From Porphyra umbilicalis (lineage: Eukaryota > Rhodophyta > Bangiophyceae > Bangiales > Bangiaceae): a stretch of 64,000 nt of DNA. This document shows, one piece after another, positions 53,240 through 64,000 of the stretch (the stretch's first letter is position 1; every line of letters begins with the position of its first letter). The DNA lies in contig KV919077.1 of NCBI GenBank assembly GCA_002049455.2, positions 24,052 to 88,051 of the forward strand, written 5' to 3'. A program made the translations under genes and the position numbers. The notes beneath the pieces were generated by a model. The model had not been told where the DNA came from. It saw only the letters and a program-made list of their open reading frames with translations, and made no database searches.

Positions 53240-54140
53240 GTCCCCCCCACGGAGCTCACGGGCGCACCGGTACACCAGGCGAACAGGCGCCCCGGTGTAC
53301 CAGGCGCATGGGAGCACACGCGCATCGGTGCACCGCGCGCACGGGTGCACCGGCGCACGGGGTGCGCGGTTGCCTGGGGCGCATGGGCGCACTTTCATGC
53401 GAGGTGGGGCGCTGGGGAGCGCGGGGAAACTGGCATCGGCGCTCGGCGGCACCCACACACGAAGCGCGCAATGGAAAAAGCACGCGGGGCGCACGGGCGC
53501 AGCAGCGCACGGGGGGGGGGGCGCGAAGGCGCGAGCGGGGATGCGCGTGGGATCTCGGGGCGCACGCCGCACCGACGCACCGGCGCTTGCAGCCCCCAGA
53601 CACGCCGGCGCGCGGGGCGCTCGGGGCGCACGGGCGCTTGGGGCCCACTGGCACTCAAGGCGCACCGGCGCACGACGCCCCGTGGAGTGCGGTCGCGCGG
53701 GGCGCTCGGGGCGCACCGGCGCTGGGAGCGCACCGGCGCTTGCGGCGCACCGACACACTGGGCCGGCGCCCGGGACGTCTGGAAACACAGGCGCTTGAAG
53801 CGCACCGGCGCACGGTGCCCCCGGGTGTGCTGGCGCTCGAGGCGCTCGGGGCGCACCCGCGCTTGGGGCGCACCGGCAGTCGGGGCGCATCGGCGCTCGG
53901 GATTTCTGGCCGCACCGGCGCTTGGCGCGCACCAGCACATTGCGACTCCGGGCGCGCGAGGGCGCGAGGCGCTCGGGGCGCACCGGCGCTAGACGCTCAC
54001 CGGCGTTTCGGGCTTCTGGGCGCACCCGCGCTCGGGGCGCATCGGTGCACGGTGCTCCTGGGCGCACGGGCGCGCGGGAAGCTCGGGGCGCACCGGCGCT
54101 GGAATCTCACCGGCGCTCGGGGCGCACCGGCGCACGGGGC
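53240..54140 (+). repeat. GGGGCGCACCGGCGC-type tandem array
   Basis: Imperfect units of about 15 bp around GCGCACCGGCGCTCGGGG. Frames are open on both strands for 180-450 codons as shadows of the repeats; none is called. Confidence 0.8.
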
Positions 54141-55362
54141 AGCAGCCGGTGCCCTCCTACCCCCCCCAGCCTCATGCTGATCACGCCCATCCACACCCCC
54201 ACTCGGGGTGGTGACAACAGCCGACAGCACAACGAGCGGAAAGGAGGTTCGGGACGGAGTGGACGGCCGACGGGACATGGTAGGCCAACGGGAGGTGGGC
54301 GGCGGCGGTCATTGAGCGGCCGGCGGCGGCGGCGGCCGGCCGGCCGGCGGGACACGGCCAGTAGCAGGAGGAGGGTAAGCCCGGGAGGGCGGCGGCGGCA
54401 GGTGGGCGTATGGCGACGGCGGTAGGCAGCCGACCTTCGCGACGTGGCCGGTGGTAGGGCGAACGTGTCTACGGCACGTGTCCCGCGGCGGCGTTACATT
54501 GTTAGGTTTGCTCTCAGACTTCGTGTCGGATTGTGTCGCTGGAGATCGCGCGTGTGGAACTCGAAGTCATATCAACTCCGTAATTGTGCGCCCCCTCACG
54601 CGATCGACCAACTGAAATGGTCCTTAAATCCTGCGATCATGGCCCCTTTCTCGGTCAAAATGGCAGCGTCGGAACTGAAACGAGAACGCCTCGCCGTGGT
54701 GCGCCGTGAGAATGCATTCCTGGCGCGAGGGCTACAAAGTGCGCAAGGGTGCCTTATAAGAGCACTGTCAACAACTCAGGCTATCTCTATCGGCTATTCC
54801 ATTCTAGAACCAAGTCCGCGTCCTTAGACAGCCACATGTACGTCAGCGGTTGGCTGCTTTGCTGTCATGGGCCTAAGTACCTGCAGGATCCCTTACACCA
54901 CGTCCTTTCTTGGCCCGATCAAGACGATATTTTCCGCCAGGACTTGATTCACTGCAGCGGCAGTTGACAACTGTGGTGAGCAGCCGTATCATCCATATCG
55001 AAGGCGCAGAGAACGCTCGTCGGCAGAGGGACAAAGAAACAGGTCAAAACGTGCAGCGCTTGATGACGTCCACGCATAGAAGGGCGTCGCTGTAGGACCA
55101 TTGCCATGTAGGACAGCTCCTGCGGACGTTCCGGAACAGCGACCATCTCTGCACAGAAGGAACTGGCAGTCAATCTTGCAGACGTGGCGCACACGTTTCA
55201 GCCACGTGCTACTATTTGCTGTGAAACGGGTCGTTGATCCATTACATGGGCCAATCAGAGGCTCCCGTGAGATAGCCTCGGCTATCCTAAAAGCTATTCC
55301 GACTCGAAATAGAAAAGCGATAGCCGCACAGCTATTCTTGGTCAGCGGAAGCCAGAATCCAG
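54141..55362. other. Region without a recognised gene
   Basis: From about 54450 the sequence becomes AT-richer than its surroundings. Near 55265-55330, AGATAGCCTCGGCTATCC and AAGCGATAGCCGCACAGC form imperfect palindromes, suggesting another small mobile element adjoining the next feature. Confidence 0.4.
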
Positions 55363-55994
55363 TATGGTGCGTGTCCCAAAAATGAGACATGCGCGTTTTC
55401 TGAAGGACTGACACATCACTGCACGGGGGCAGGCGGCGTGGGGTACGAGAAAATTCTCGACTGGCCTCCATGGAAAGAGCCTCTCCCGACGAGTGCTTGG
55501 CTGACAACTCCTTCATGCCCGCCTGTGGGCCCTGTTCTGTGGACTTCTCAGATAGCCCCGATCTTGGAGCCATTCTTTTTCAGGTTCTTGGGGTTAAAGG
55601 TTTGCAACGCCAAAGCTCATGTGCTAACTGGAGCTTCGATGAGGGGTGTCCCAAATCGTGTTTTCCTCACAAGGGGCTACATGGCGGTCTTTTTCACGTT
55701 TTTATTGGTCAGGTGGTGCCCTTTTCATGGTGCACAAAATGTCAGCACATGCCTGCTCTAGTATCTGTGCATTTGATTGGGCCGCGTGATCGTCACCTGT
55801 CGAAGTTGCAATGAATGACACTTTCCCCCATGACAAGTCAGGATGTGCCGCCTCTGCTGACACTGTCAGGGGCTGTTCTGGAAGCATTGTGGGACCGAGT
55901 GCGTCACATTACATTATCGGACCGTTGCAGAAGGCCAGTGGGCCGAAAAAAAAAGAAAAAACCGCCATGTCTCATTTTTGGGACACGCACCATA
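55363..55994. mobile_element. Short Tc1/mariner-type inverted-repeat element
   Basis: TATGGTGCGTGTCCCAAAAA and nine more bases (55363-55391) recur inverted at 55966-55994, 29 of 29. Treating the outer TA as duplication leaves 628 bp with no transposase. The TIR shares its outline TATGGnnCnTnTCCCAAAAATGA with the giant element. Confidence 0.8.
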
Positions 55995-56750
55995 GGTAGT
56001 TCTATTTCCATGGCCCGAACAACAAAAGAGCTTCTTCGTCTAAAAAGTGGTGTTACATCGGACTTCTGGTGGTTAATAGGACACGTTGTGCAACGTGGCG
56101 TGAATATGGCGATAGCATCTCATTGTTAACAATGCTCTAAGCGGATTCCAGGCACGTGCGTGCAAAACCCCGGCCTTCAGGGCGGTGGCGCGCTCGGCGT
56201 CGCATCGATACCAGGCACGCCGGCGGGCTCCATAGCCGCGAGCGTGCGTGGGGGCACGTACAGCCACGTTGCCGTGGTGGGGGGGGCGTCGGGTGGGAAA
56301 AGGGGTGCCGCCTCCGCCACCACAGCGGCGGCGGCCCGCCGGCGTCGCGCGACGCCCACGGGCGGGGCCGTCACTCCGCCGCGCAGCGCACCTGAGCACG
56401 GCGGGCGGGGCGGCCGACACGGCGCACGGGCGGGAGGGTGGGATCGACCGCCGCGCGACGGGGCGCCCCTAACCGCGCCGCTAGATGGCGTCAGCAACCG
56501 CCAACGCGCCGCTGCAACAGAAGCAGGCGCGCAGGCACGATCACCCGCGCGTCATCGCGGCCGCGTCGAACCCCGGAATTCGCGGCACGCGGTCGCCGCG
56601 CGCAACTCGGGGCCGTGGGGGGGCAGGGGGGCCGGCGCCGTCCGGGTCCTGTGACCCCTGTGGCAGGACAGTCCATCTCAGCCATGTAACTCCATTCGCT
56701 TTTAGCGTCATCGCGACCCTTCCAGCACTGACGCGCCCTCAGATCCCTGA
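55995..56750. other. Spacer, no gene
   Basis: A GC-rich part (56150-56660) lies between AT-richer stretches. Open frames are compositional. Confidence 0.45.
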
Positions 56751-57813
56751 GAGCAAGCCCAGCGGTGCGGATCCTGCACCAAACTATAGTGCAGCACCAA
56801 ATTATGGTGTGGAAGGGTGCCCAGCGGTCAGATTTATAGTTCACGATCCGCACCAAGTGTTAGGATGGTGTCGATCCGACACCATAATCCGGTGGTTTGG
56901 TGTCAGATCTGCACCATCCCAACGTTTGGTGCAGCGTATGGGGGAGACCCCGGTTCGGAAAGAGTCAAACCATTGGAATGTGACCAACCATTGTGCATGA
57001 TTGCGTGCCACGACGCTCGCAATCCCGCGCCAAGCGCTCTCCGCTTGCCAAGTGTCCAAATTCCTCACTGCCACATCATCTTTAACTGCCACTTTGATAG
57101 TCCAGCAGGCCTTCACAGGTCGACAGAGCAGGTCATGGCAGCGGCATGGTTGAAAATTGTGCTTTTCAACTCATCGTGTCCTCGTAGACTCCGTTTCCGC
57201 GCAGAAGGACGCCGACGACACCGTCGCAGCCCCATAAAGTGCCACTGTCCCGCCTCGTCAACGTGCGGCGAGCTCTCATAGCCATCGTCCGCCATGAAGC
57301 CAACTGTCAAGAAGGTGGTCGGCCCGGGGCGTGATTTGGGGTAGTCTCCTCCTGAGTTGCTCGCCTTCACTGACACGGCCCCCCTCGTGCTCCATGATGC
57401 TACCGTTAGGGGCGGCCGAACAGCGACCGCGCTACAGCGGCGCAATCGCATTCGTTTTGCGGCGCGCGCGCCACCTGCGGCGAGCTCCGAGCCGGCGTCC
57501 GGGGGCAGCCTCGACCAGCGTCGCTGAGGGGGACGCACTGCTCGGGCCAGTAAAGTGCGGTGGCACACCATTAAGGCCTCCTGCATGGTGTAGAAGCAGG
57601 CCAGTGGACGGATGGAAATGATACAATTGGATGGAAGGTGTACAATAGATGCGAAGATTCCAGCACAACATTCCGAGTTACATATGGTGCGCGCACCGCT
57701 GGAGCACAACGATTATTGGCTGCACCATAGTATAGCGGAGCCACTTACATCACGCCACGAATCCAGGATAAATCACCATAGTATGGTGTTGGTGCGCACC
57801 GCTGGGCTTGCTC
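56751..57813. mobile_element. Harbinger-like short inverted-repeat element, about 1.06 kb
   Basis: GAGCAAGCCCAGCGGTGCG at 56751-56769 recurs inverted at 57795-57813. TGA flanks both sides (56748-56750 and 57814-57816). The start GAGCA..CCCA resembles the 28-bp TIR at 1928. Inside the left end are many GGTGCAG/CACCAAA motifs. No transposase frame. Confidence 0.72.
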
Positions 57814-58062
57814 TGAGGACACGAATGCAGACTGCCACCTCTGAAACGGAGAGCAAGTCCCGTGATCTAAGTATATGTGTGCATCACTACACTTTGAGAG
57901 CACCCTGTCCTAAAGGCCAGGGAATAGTGACTGTAAGGAGTCGGCCGTCCGAGGTGTGCTTGGGGATGCATCTGACACTGGGCGATCGACCGCGGCGCGG
58001 CTGTTTCTTTGTGCACGGCCTGTTGACCCCCGTCAATCGCTCCCCCTCCCCAACTCTTGGTG

Positions 58063-58546
58063 AGGCCTTGTCTAGACGGCGGGCCGTCGTGCACGTGATT
58101 GGGCATAAACTGCAACACAATTCCGTGAAACGGGCGTGAAACGAGCACTGCTGTCTTCACGGCAACACGGCATGCATGAACGCGACGTGCTCCAAAATCA
58201 GCTGCCAAAACGAGGAGATCAGATCACGCTCGCATAGGCAGAAACTCACCGTGGCGAAGGCAGCACTTCGACCAATCAGAAGTGCGGAAACGATCGCAAC
58301 TGGAGGCTCAAGTTGACTTTCGAGCACGTTCACGTGCGCGAGGTATAAAAAAATATCTCGCACACGTGAACGTGTTCGGCCCAAGAGGGACGAAATGGCA
58401 CATTTTGGCTCGTAACTCCTTCGTGTGCCATAGCATCCGATCGGTCCGTGAAGGGTCCGCGTGATTCGCGTGTGATTGAAGCTGTGCGTTCTGATTGGCT
58501 AGCACTCGGCTGTGCACGCCATGCACGCGCCGTCTAGACAAGGCCT
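58063..58546. mobile_element. Foldback-type short element
   Basis: AGGCCTTGTCTAGACGGCG (58063-58081) recurs inverted at 58528-58546. In the middle, 58322-58342 and 58357-58377 pair as a 21-bp stem with two mismatches around a GTATAAAAAAATAT loop. No coding frame and no clear target duplication. Confidence 0.6.
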
Positions 58547-59524
58547 GAGGTCCGCAACCAGACCCACAATGCTGGCTCTTCAACCACACCACCACCAGGG
58601 CCTAGCCGTCACGGACCCGACACTCACCCGGAGGACCGACGGACAACCACCGAGATCAAAATGCGCATCGTGGCTACGTTTACAAGGCGCGCGGCATCAT
58701 CGGGCAGAGAGAGACGGGCCAAAAAAAAAAAAAAGGTAGAAATAAGAGTCCCCAGAGCCACCGCCCCAAGCGTCGAGCCACGCGGCGCGCAACGCGCACG
58801 CGGCCGACCGGGCGGCGGGCCACCCCGCACCAAAAACGCAAGTACCACCGGGTGCCAACACGCGGATCGACGACCGGGCCGTCATACGCGGTCGCGGGGG
58901 CGGTAAGGTGCGGGGCGTTTCGGGCCGGGCAGCGGGGGGGGGGGGGGAGGGAGCCGGCGGGCGCCCCTCAACCGCCCAGGCGGCGAGGTGGGGCCACCGC
59001 CGGCCACCCACGTCAGCAACACCACAGCACGCAGGCACGCACGGCCATCTACACGCAGTCGCACCGGCGCATCGTCGATCACGCAAAAAGTGGAGAAAAG
59101 AACAGCAAAGGGGACAGCGCGGCAACGGCACGCCCACCAGGTCGCTGCCCGACGGCTCCACCAGTCATGTGCACGCGGGTGCCAGGCGCACCCCCATCCC
59201 AGCCGTCGGTCTCGGCCCGTGCGTCGTCGGGTACGCAAAGGGCACGGCGGCAGCGCTTCAAATACAAAAGACCAGGGGGGCTCGGACCGCAACGCGCAGC
59301 CAAACAAAGCGCACAGAGGAGGCGGCAGCTACCCGCCGGCCCCACCGCCGCACGCGCCCGACGTCCAAACGAGCGCCGGGTCTGCCCACCCCCCCAGCGG
59401 CCGACGCGCCACCCGCCCACCCCCCCCCCCCCCCCCCCCGCCCCCAAAACCGTCGACCGCCCGCCGCCGCCGCGCAGCGCCGCAAAAAGGAGCAGAAACC
59501 CCCAAGCCAGTCGCGCGCCCCGCC
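58547..59524. other. Downstream region of the bHLH gene
   Basis: Pro/Arg-rich frames on both strands and C/G runs. No motif-bearing gene seen. Confidence 0.45.
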
Positions 59525-60267
59525 TCACATGCCGCTGCGCTTGGCGCCATACGCGTTGCCGAGCGCGCACGTGAGCTTGACGGCCAAGTCGTAGCAGGCG
59601 GGGTCAAACGGGCGCGCGACGGTGTCGTAAAAGGCAACGACGGCGGCGACGCTGCCCGACACGGTGACGGGGACGGCGACGCAGACGCGGAGGCCAAAGC
59701 GGCGCGCGAGCGGCGCGCGCAAAAAGGTGCCCCGGTCGTCGGCGAGCGACGCGAGCCACTCGGGCCGCATCGTCGACCACACGCGGCCGGGCACGCCGAC
59801 CTTTGGGCGGAAGCGCCACGCGCGGGACTCGATGGAGAAGCGCTCCAGGGCGGCGTTGGCCGCCGCCAACGACGCCGACGCCGACGGCCGGGGGGTGATG
59901 CCCGAATCATAGGCCGCCGCCGCGCCGGGGGGGGTCGACGGCGCCGCCGCGGCGACCGCCGCCGCCGCGCTCAACGCAGCGACCGCCGCCGCCGCCGATG
60001 AGGCGCCGTCAGCCTCGTCGCCGCCGTCGCCGCCGCCGCCGCCACCGCCGCCGCCGCCGTCGGCCGTGCGACGGGCGGGGGGTGTGGCGGCGGCGCCCGC
60101 CGCCCGCCGCGGCGCCGGCCCCGTCACCGACGCGAGGTGGGGTCCGAGGAGCCCCCCCCCCCCCGCCACCCCCGCCGTGTTGATGATGGAGCGGCAAAAC
60201 TCGAGCTCCGCCTTGTTTTCATTCTCCGCCACCGCCGCCGCCGCCGACGCGGCAATCTCCGCGGGCG

Positions 60268-60311
<44 letters not shown>

Positions 60312-60815
60312 CCACGGGCGCCGCCCCTGGCGCCGCGCGCGGCGCGCACGGGCGGCGCCGTGGCGGCGGCGGCAGCGGCGGCGGCTGCGGCGGCGGCGGC
60401 GGGCGACGCGGCGGCGGGCGACGCGGGGGGCGGCGGGGCGTCGCCCCCCCCGACCGTGTCGACGGTGGACCCGTCGGCGCTCTTGGCCAACCACAGCTCC
60501 GCGTACTTCCACCCGCGGCGGAAGCAAAAGAGCTTCATCACCTCTGTCATGGCGTCGGGGAAGGAGGCAGCCGACGCAACGACGCGGCCGACCCAGGCGG
60601 CCGTGTTGCGCGGCGAGGAGACGGCGAGCTCCGCCTCGAGCTCCATCGTGCGCGCCATCATGCCCCGCAGCTGCGCGATGGTGTACTCGAGGATTTGGGC
60701 CTTGTGCGTCACCGTCGCGGGCGCGGCGGGGAGGGTGCGTTTGAGGCGGTCAAACATGCCGTTGAGGCGCTCGCGGCAGAGTTTGGTGTGCGATTTCCCA
60801 CCCGCCACGGCCGGG

Positions 60816-60880
<65 letters not shown>

Positions 60881-61169
60881 CGTGCCGCCGCGGCTGCTGC
60901 CCCCGCGGCTGCCGCCGCCCCCCGCCAGTGTGGCGGCGGCGGCGGCCCGCTCCGCGTCGCTGCCGGCGGCAGCGGCGGCGGCGGTGGCGCCGCCGCGCCC
61001 GCGGGCGCCGGTGCCCCGCTTGGCAATGGATTTGGCGGCGCCGCCGCCGCCGCCGCGGGGGCGCCGCGCGGGCGCCGCCTTGGCCCCCGCCGCGCCGCCG
61101 CCGCCGCGCGCACGCCGCGCGGCGGCGGCGACAGAGACGGCGCCGGGTGGCGGCGGGCGTGGCGGGGGG

Positions 61170-61204
<35 letters not shown>

Positions 61205-62172
61205 GGGGGGGGGGGGGGGGGGGGGGGTGGCGCCGCCCGTGGAGGGGGGGGGGGGGGGGGGGGGGGGCCTCCCCGTCAACCCCGCCGCGGGGGTCGCTGC
61301 CGCCGCGAGCGCCGCGGCGGCGGCACCCCCCTCGGCCCCCGCCATGGCAGAGGCGGCGGCGGCGACGGCGGCGACCGCCGCCGCCGCCGCCGCCGTGGCC
61401 GGCGGCGTCGGCGGGGCCATGGCGGCGGCGGCAGCAGCGGCGGCGGCGGCGGCGGCGGCCGCCGCCGCGCCGGCGGCGCCCTCCACGCTGCGCACCGACG
61501 GGGAGGCCGACGCGCTGCCGCCGTCGAGGGTGTCGCCCTCCGAGTCCCCCCCCGCGTCGGGCTCGACCGAGGCGGCGCGCGGGTCGGGGGTGGGCCCCAG
61601 GGGGTGGGCCCCCGCCGCCGCCGCGTCGGTGGCCATGGCCAACACGCCCGCCTCGGAGAAGAGGGCGTCCATCGCCGCGGCGCCGCCGAGGGCAAAGCCC
61701 CCACCGCCGCCACCGCCGCCGCCGCCGAGGCTCGCCGGGTAGACGGGCGCGGCGGCGGCGGCGGCAACGCCGCCGCCGCCGCCAACCCCCGACGCGTCCA
61801 TCGACAGGGGCGGGCGAACGCCCCCCATCATGGGGGCCGACACGCCGCCGAGGCCGTCGAGGCCCACCCCCGGCGACACGCCCGTCGCCGCGCCGCCGAC
61901 GCTGTGCCCCCCGCCGTTAACAAAGCCCTCAATGGTCGCCATCCCCCCCGGCGTCTGCGCAATGCTGTCGAGGAGCCCCCGCACAATGGTGCCCATATCC
62001 GCATCCGCATCGTCGGCCAAGCCGCCGGGGATGGCCGCCCCCACCCCACCGCCGGTCGGCGCCAAGCCGCCGACGAGGCCGCCGCTGCCGAGCAGGGACG
62101 GCGCCCGCGGGGGGTACCCCCCGACCCCCGCCGGGAAGCCGCACGTACTCAACGGGTAGGCCATACTTGCCA

Positions 62173-62215
<43 letters not shown>

Positions 62216-62482
62216 GCCGAGGCCCGCCACCCCGGTGGCACCCACGAGCCCGCCGCCGAGGCCACCAACGGGGCCGCCTCCCCCCCCCGCCCGCGGCGGT
62301 GGCACGCCAGCGGCGGCGCCCACGCCCGGTGGCGCATACATACTCGGCGGGCCCCACAGGCTCGGCGACGCTGGGCCGAGCGGCGACGACACGCCAACGG
62401 TCGGGGAGAGGCCGCCGCCCACGGTCGGGGGCGGGGAGCCCGCGTCGACGGGCATCCCGTGGTCGAGCGCAAACCACGCCAT
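59525..62482 (-). CDS. bHLH transcription factor with GAF-like C-terminus
   Basis: 985 residues from the ATG at 62482 (ACCATGG context, MAWFALDHG); the frame is open upstream but low in complexity. Residues 1-560 are Gly/Pro/Ala-rich with long homopolymer tracts from GGC/CCG repeats. A bHLH domain is at about 561-620: GKSHTKLCRERLNGMFDRLK, then THKAQILEYTIAQLRGM. The helix is followed by CFRRGWKYAELWLAK, as in GAF-type sensors. The last 100 residues (GVPGRVWSTMRPEWL, CVAVPVTVSGSVAAVVAFYD) also look like a GAF fold, so one GAF domain seems to be split by Ala/Gly expansions. It would dimerise and bind E-box-like DNA in the nucleus; a ligand or redox input is possible. No intron is needed. Confidence 0.8.
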
Positions 62483-64000
62483 GGTCACCTCACCCCCGCC
62501 GGGCGAGACGCGCGCACATGGGGCACGGGGAACGAGCGGGTGGGCAAAGAGCAAGGGGAGGGTGGGGAGGGTGGGGAGGGGGGTGGGGAGGGGGGGGGGG
62601 GGGGCAGCGAGAGAGACGGCACGCCCCGGTCGCAGACCCGCCCAAACCGCCGCCACGCCACGCACGTGGGCGGGAGATGCAGTGCAGCACGCGCCGGGGG
62701 GTGTGGTCGCAGCGTGCCACCGCCGGGGCGCCCCCGCCCGCGAGGTGCAAACGGCGCCCACGCCGCACGGTGCCACGGGCGGTCGGTCGAGCCGCCGCGT
62801 CCGGCCCCCCTCGAGCACACCTCGTCTGACGGTGCCCGCGCCGGCAACGGGGGTGACGGCGACGCGCGGCGCGGCAGCGTGGCCACAACTCGGCACCCGC
62901 GTCGAGGTCGGGGCGGGGCGGCGGCGCAGCGTCTCGGCGCAGGGGCGCGTGGCGGGAGCGGGACGGCCGGTCGCGGCGGCGGGCGCCCGCACCGACGGGG
63001 GCACCCCGGCGCGGACGGGCACACGCAATTGGGGTGCGGGCCCCCGCGCGAGGCGGAAACGCAGCGGGCCCGCCACACACCCAAAAGCACTGACGTGGTG
63101 ACCTCCACCGCCCTGGTCGCGTCGCCGGTTGGACCAGAGCTTCCAGCCCGCACAGCCAGCGCCCCTCTAGCGAGGCAGGCGAGGTGCGGTCCCGGTGCCA
63201 TTGGCCGGGGTGGACCCCGTGCGGCCAGGTCCCCCCAGTTGCACGTTGGCGTCGTAGATTTCTCAAGTCCCAGGGGGGCGCGAACCGTCACGTGTGGCGC
63301 GGGCCAGAAGGGGGCGCGGGAGCGCCGTGGCACCAGCGTCGGCGGCAAGTCGAGCAATCCCAGCCGCTCGTCTCGTGTGGCTCGCTCGCGCTGGCGATCG
63401 CGTGCCTCCTCCCGCTGGCTGCAGATCCGTCGAGACAGATGCGACGCTCTAACGAGAGGATGGGGCCGGACTTCCGCCTCCCCAGGCGGCCATTCTTGCC
63501 CGCTATTGGGCCAGGCTTGGATCATCATAAGGCCAGATGGCCGAGCGGGGCAGCACCAACTGGGAGCTCACAAGCTCGTTTCAGAGTCAGCTGGGCCTTC
63601 GGATGTGGACCTGACTCCAAAGGTACTGTAACGGTTGCTCAAGTATTCCGTCCTTCTCATGCAGTTCTAGAATTCTAGATGGAGAAAGCACTAAAGCAAG
63701 CACATTCCGAACAACAAACTTTCAAAAACCAGTCGTTTGAGATTTGACAATCTAGAATATTATCTTGGGCGAGCAGTACAATGAAAGTCGGCTTCAGTCC
63801 AGCGATGGCCAAAATGAAATATTCCACCTAGACGCTTTTGCCTAGCCCTTTTGGCATTTTTTGCCCGACCTATCACACAGCGTCGGACGGGCACCCCCCC
63901 TCTCTCTTTCGGCGTGAGATATCTACCACCCTCCTCTGCCGCCCCCAACTCTCCCCGGGCGGCTCTCTGGCAACGCGTTGCGACGGCGGACGAGGCCGCG
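62483..64000. other. Upstream region of the bHLH gene and window end
   Basis: 62483-63100 is GC-rich leader. 63530-63830 is AT-richer, with TTCTAGAATTCTAGA palindromes near 63665. No gene or RNA gene that I can support. Confidence 0.45.

Noticed and set aside
60137-63631. 1164-codon plus-strand frame
   Set aside because: It is the antisense shadow of the bHLH gene, made of Arg/Gly strings from GGC repeats, with no motif.
63530-63650. Possible tRNA beginning GCCAGATGGCCGAGCGG
   Set aside because: The first 17 bases resemble a Leu/Ser tRNA, but no matching acceptor 3' strand, anticodon arm or GGTTCGA-type T arm follows within 120 bases.

Overview
The window looks like nuclear DNA from a very GC-rich eukaryote. 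Genes carry few, short GT-AG introns, proteins are rich in Ala/Gly/Pro tracts, minisatellites are dense, and Ty1/copia, Tc1/mariner-type and PIF/Harbinger-type elements are nested in one another. A bangiophyte red alga of the Porphyra/Pyropia kind fits best. That assignment is inference; no rRNA or organelle gene confirms it.

The main structure is a nest of mobile elements. The outermost layer is a PIF/Harbinger-type transposase gene. Its first part lies at 1269-1927 and its second at 41639-42866. The 39.7 kb between them is bounded by perfect 28-bp inverted repeats (1928-1955 and 41608-41635) and a TAA target duplication, and removing it rejoins the transposase frame exactly. Inside lies a second pair of inverted repeats with TA ends (2612-2647 and 38039-38074, 33/34 identical), which bounds 35.5 kb. 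Without that inner block the TAA-flanked element is only about 4.2 kb. The inner block looks like a giant Tc1/mariner-type element. It carries a DDE transposase (11506-12438), and its genes mostly point inward from both ends. They are two proteins sharing a new-looking Cys/His domain (13451-13801 and the broken gene 37312-29653), a zinc-finger protein (17920-19656), two unrecognised reading frames (21490-24015), a PEX11-like gene (24953-24217) and an E(z)-type histone methyltransferase (29225-25666). Two young copia elements interrupt it. Copia A (4814-10778) sits in a minisatellite. Copia B (31296-36955) sits inside the second Cys/His gene, with a perfect TGCAG duplication, and removing it restores that frame.

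The right flank (42.9-64 kb) holds several minisatellites, a decayed Myb/SANT-like gene of the sort that accompanies Harbinger transposases (48079-46276), an unknown gene (49174-48382), a tyrosine recombinase with two clear introns (50121-51687), a possible small secreted protein (52782-52220), three short inverted-repeat elements between 55.3 and 58.6 kb, and a large bHLH protein with a GAF-like C-terminus (62482-59525).

Exon joins were found by matching reading frames across GT-AG boundaries by eye. Family names rest on motifs read directly from the translations, without any database search.
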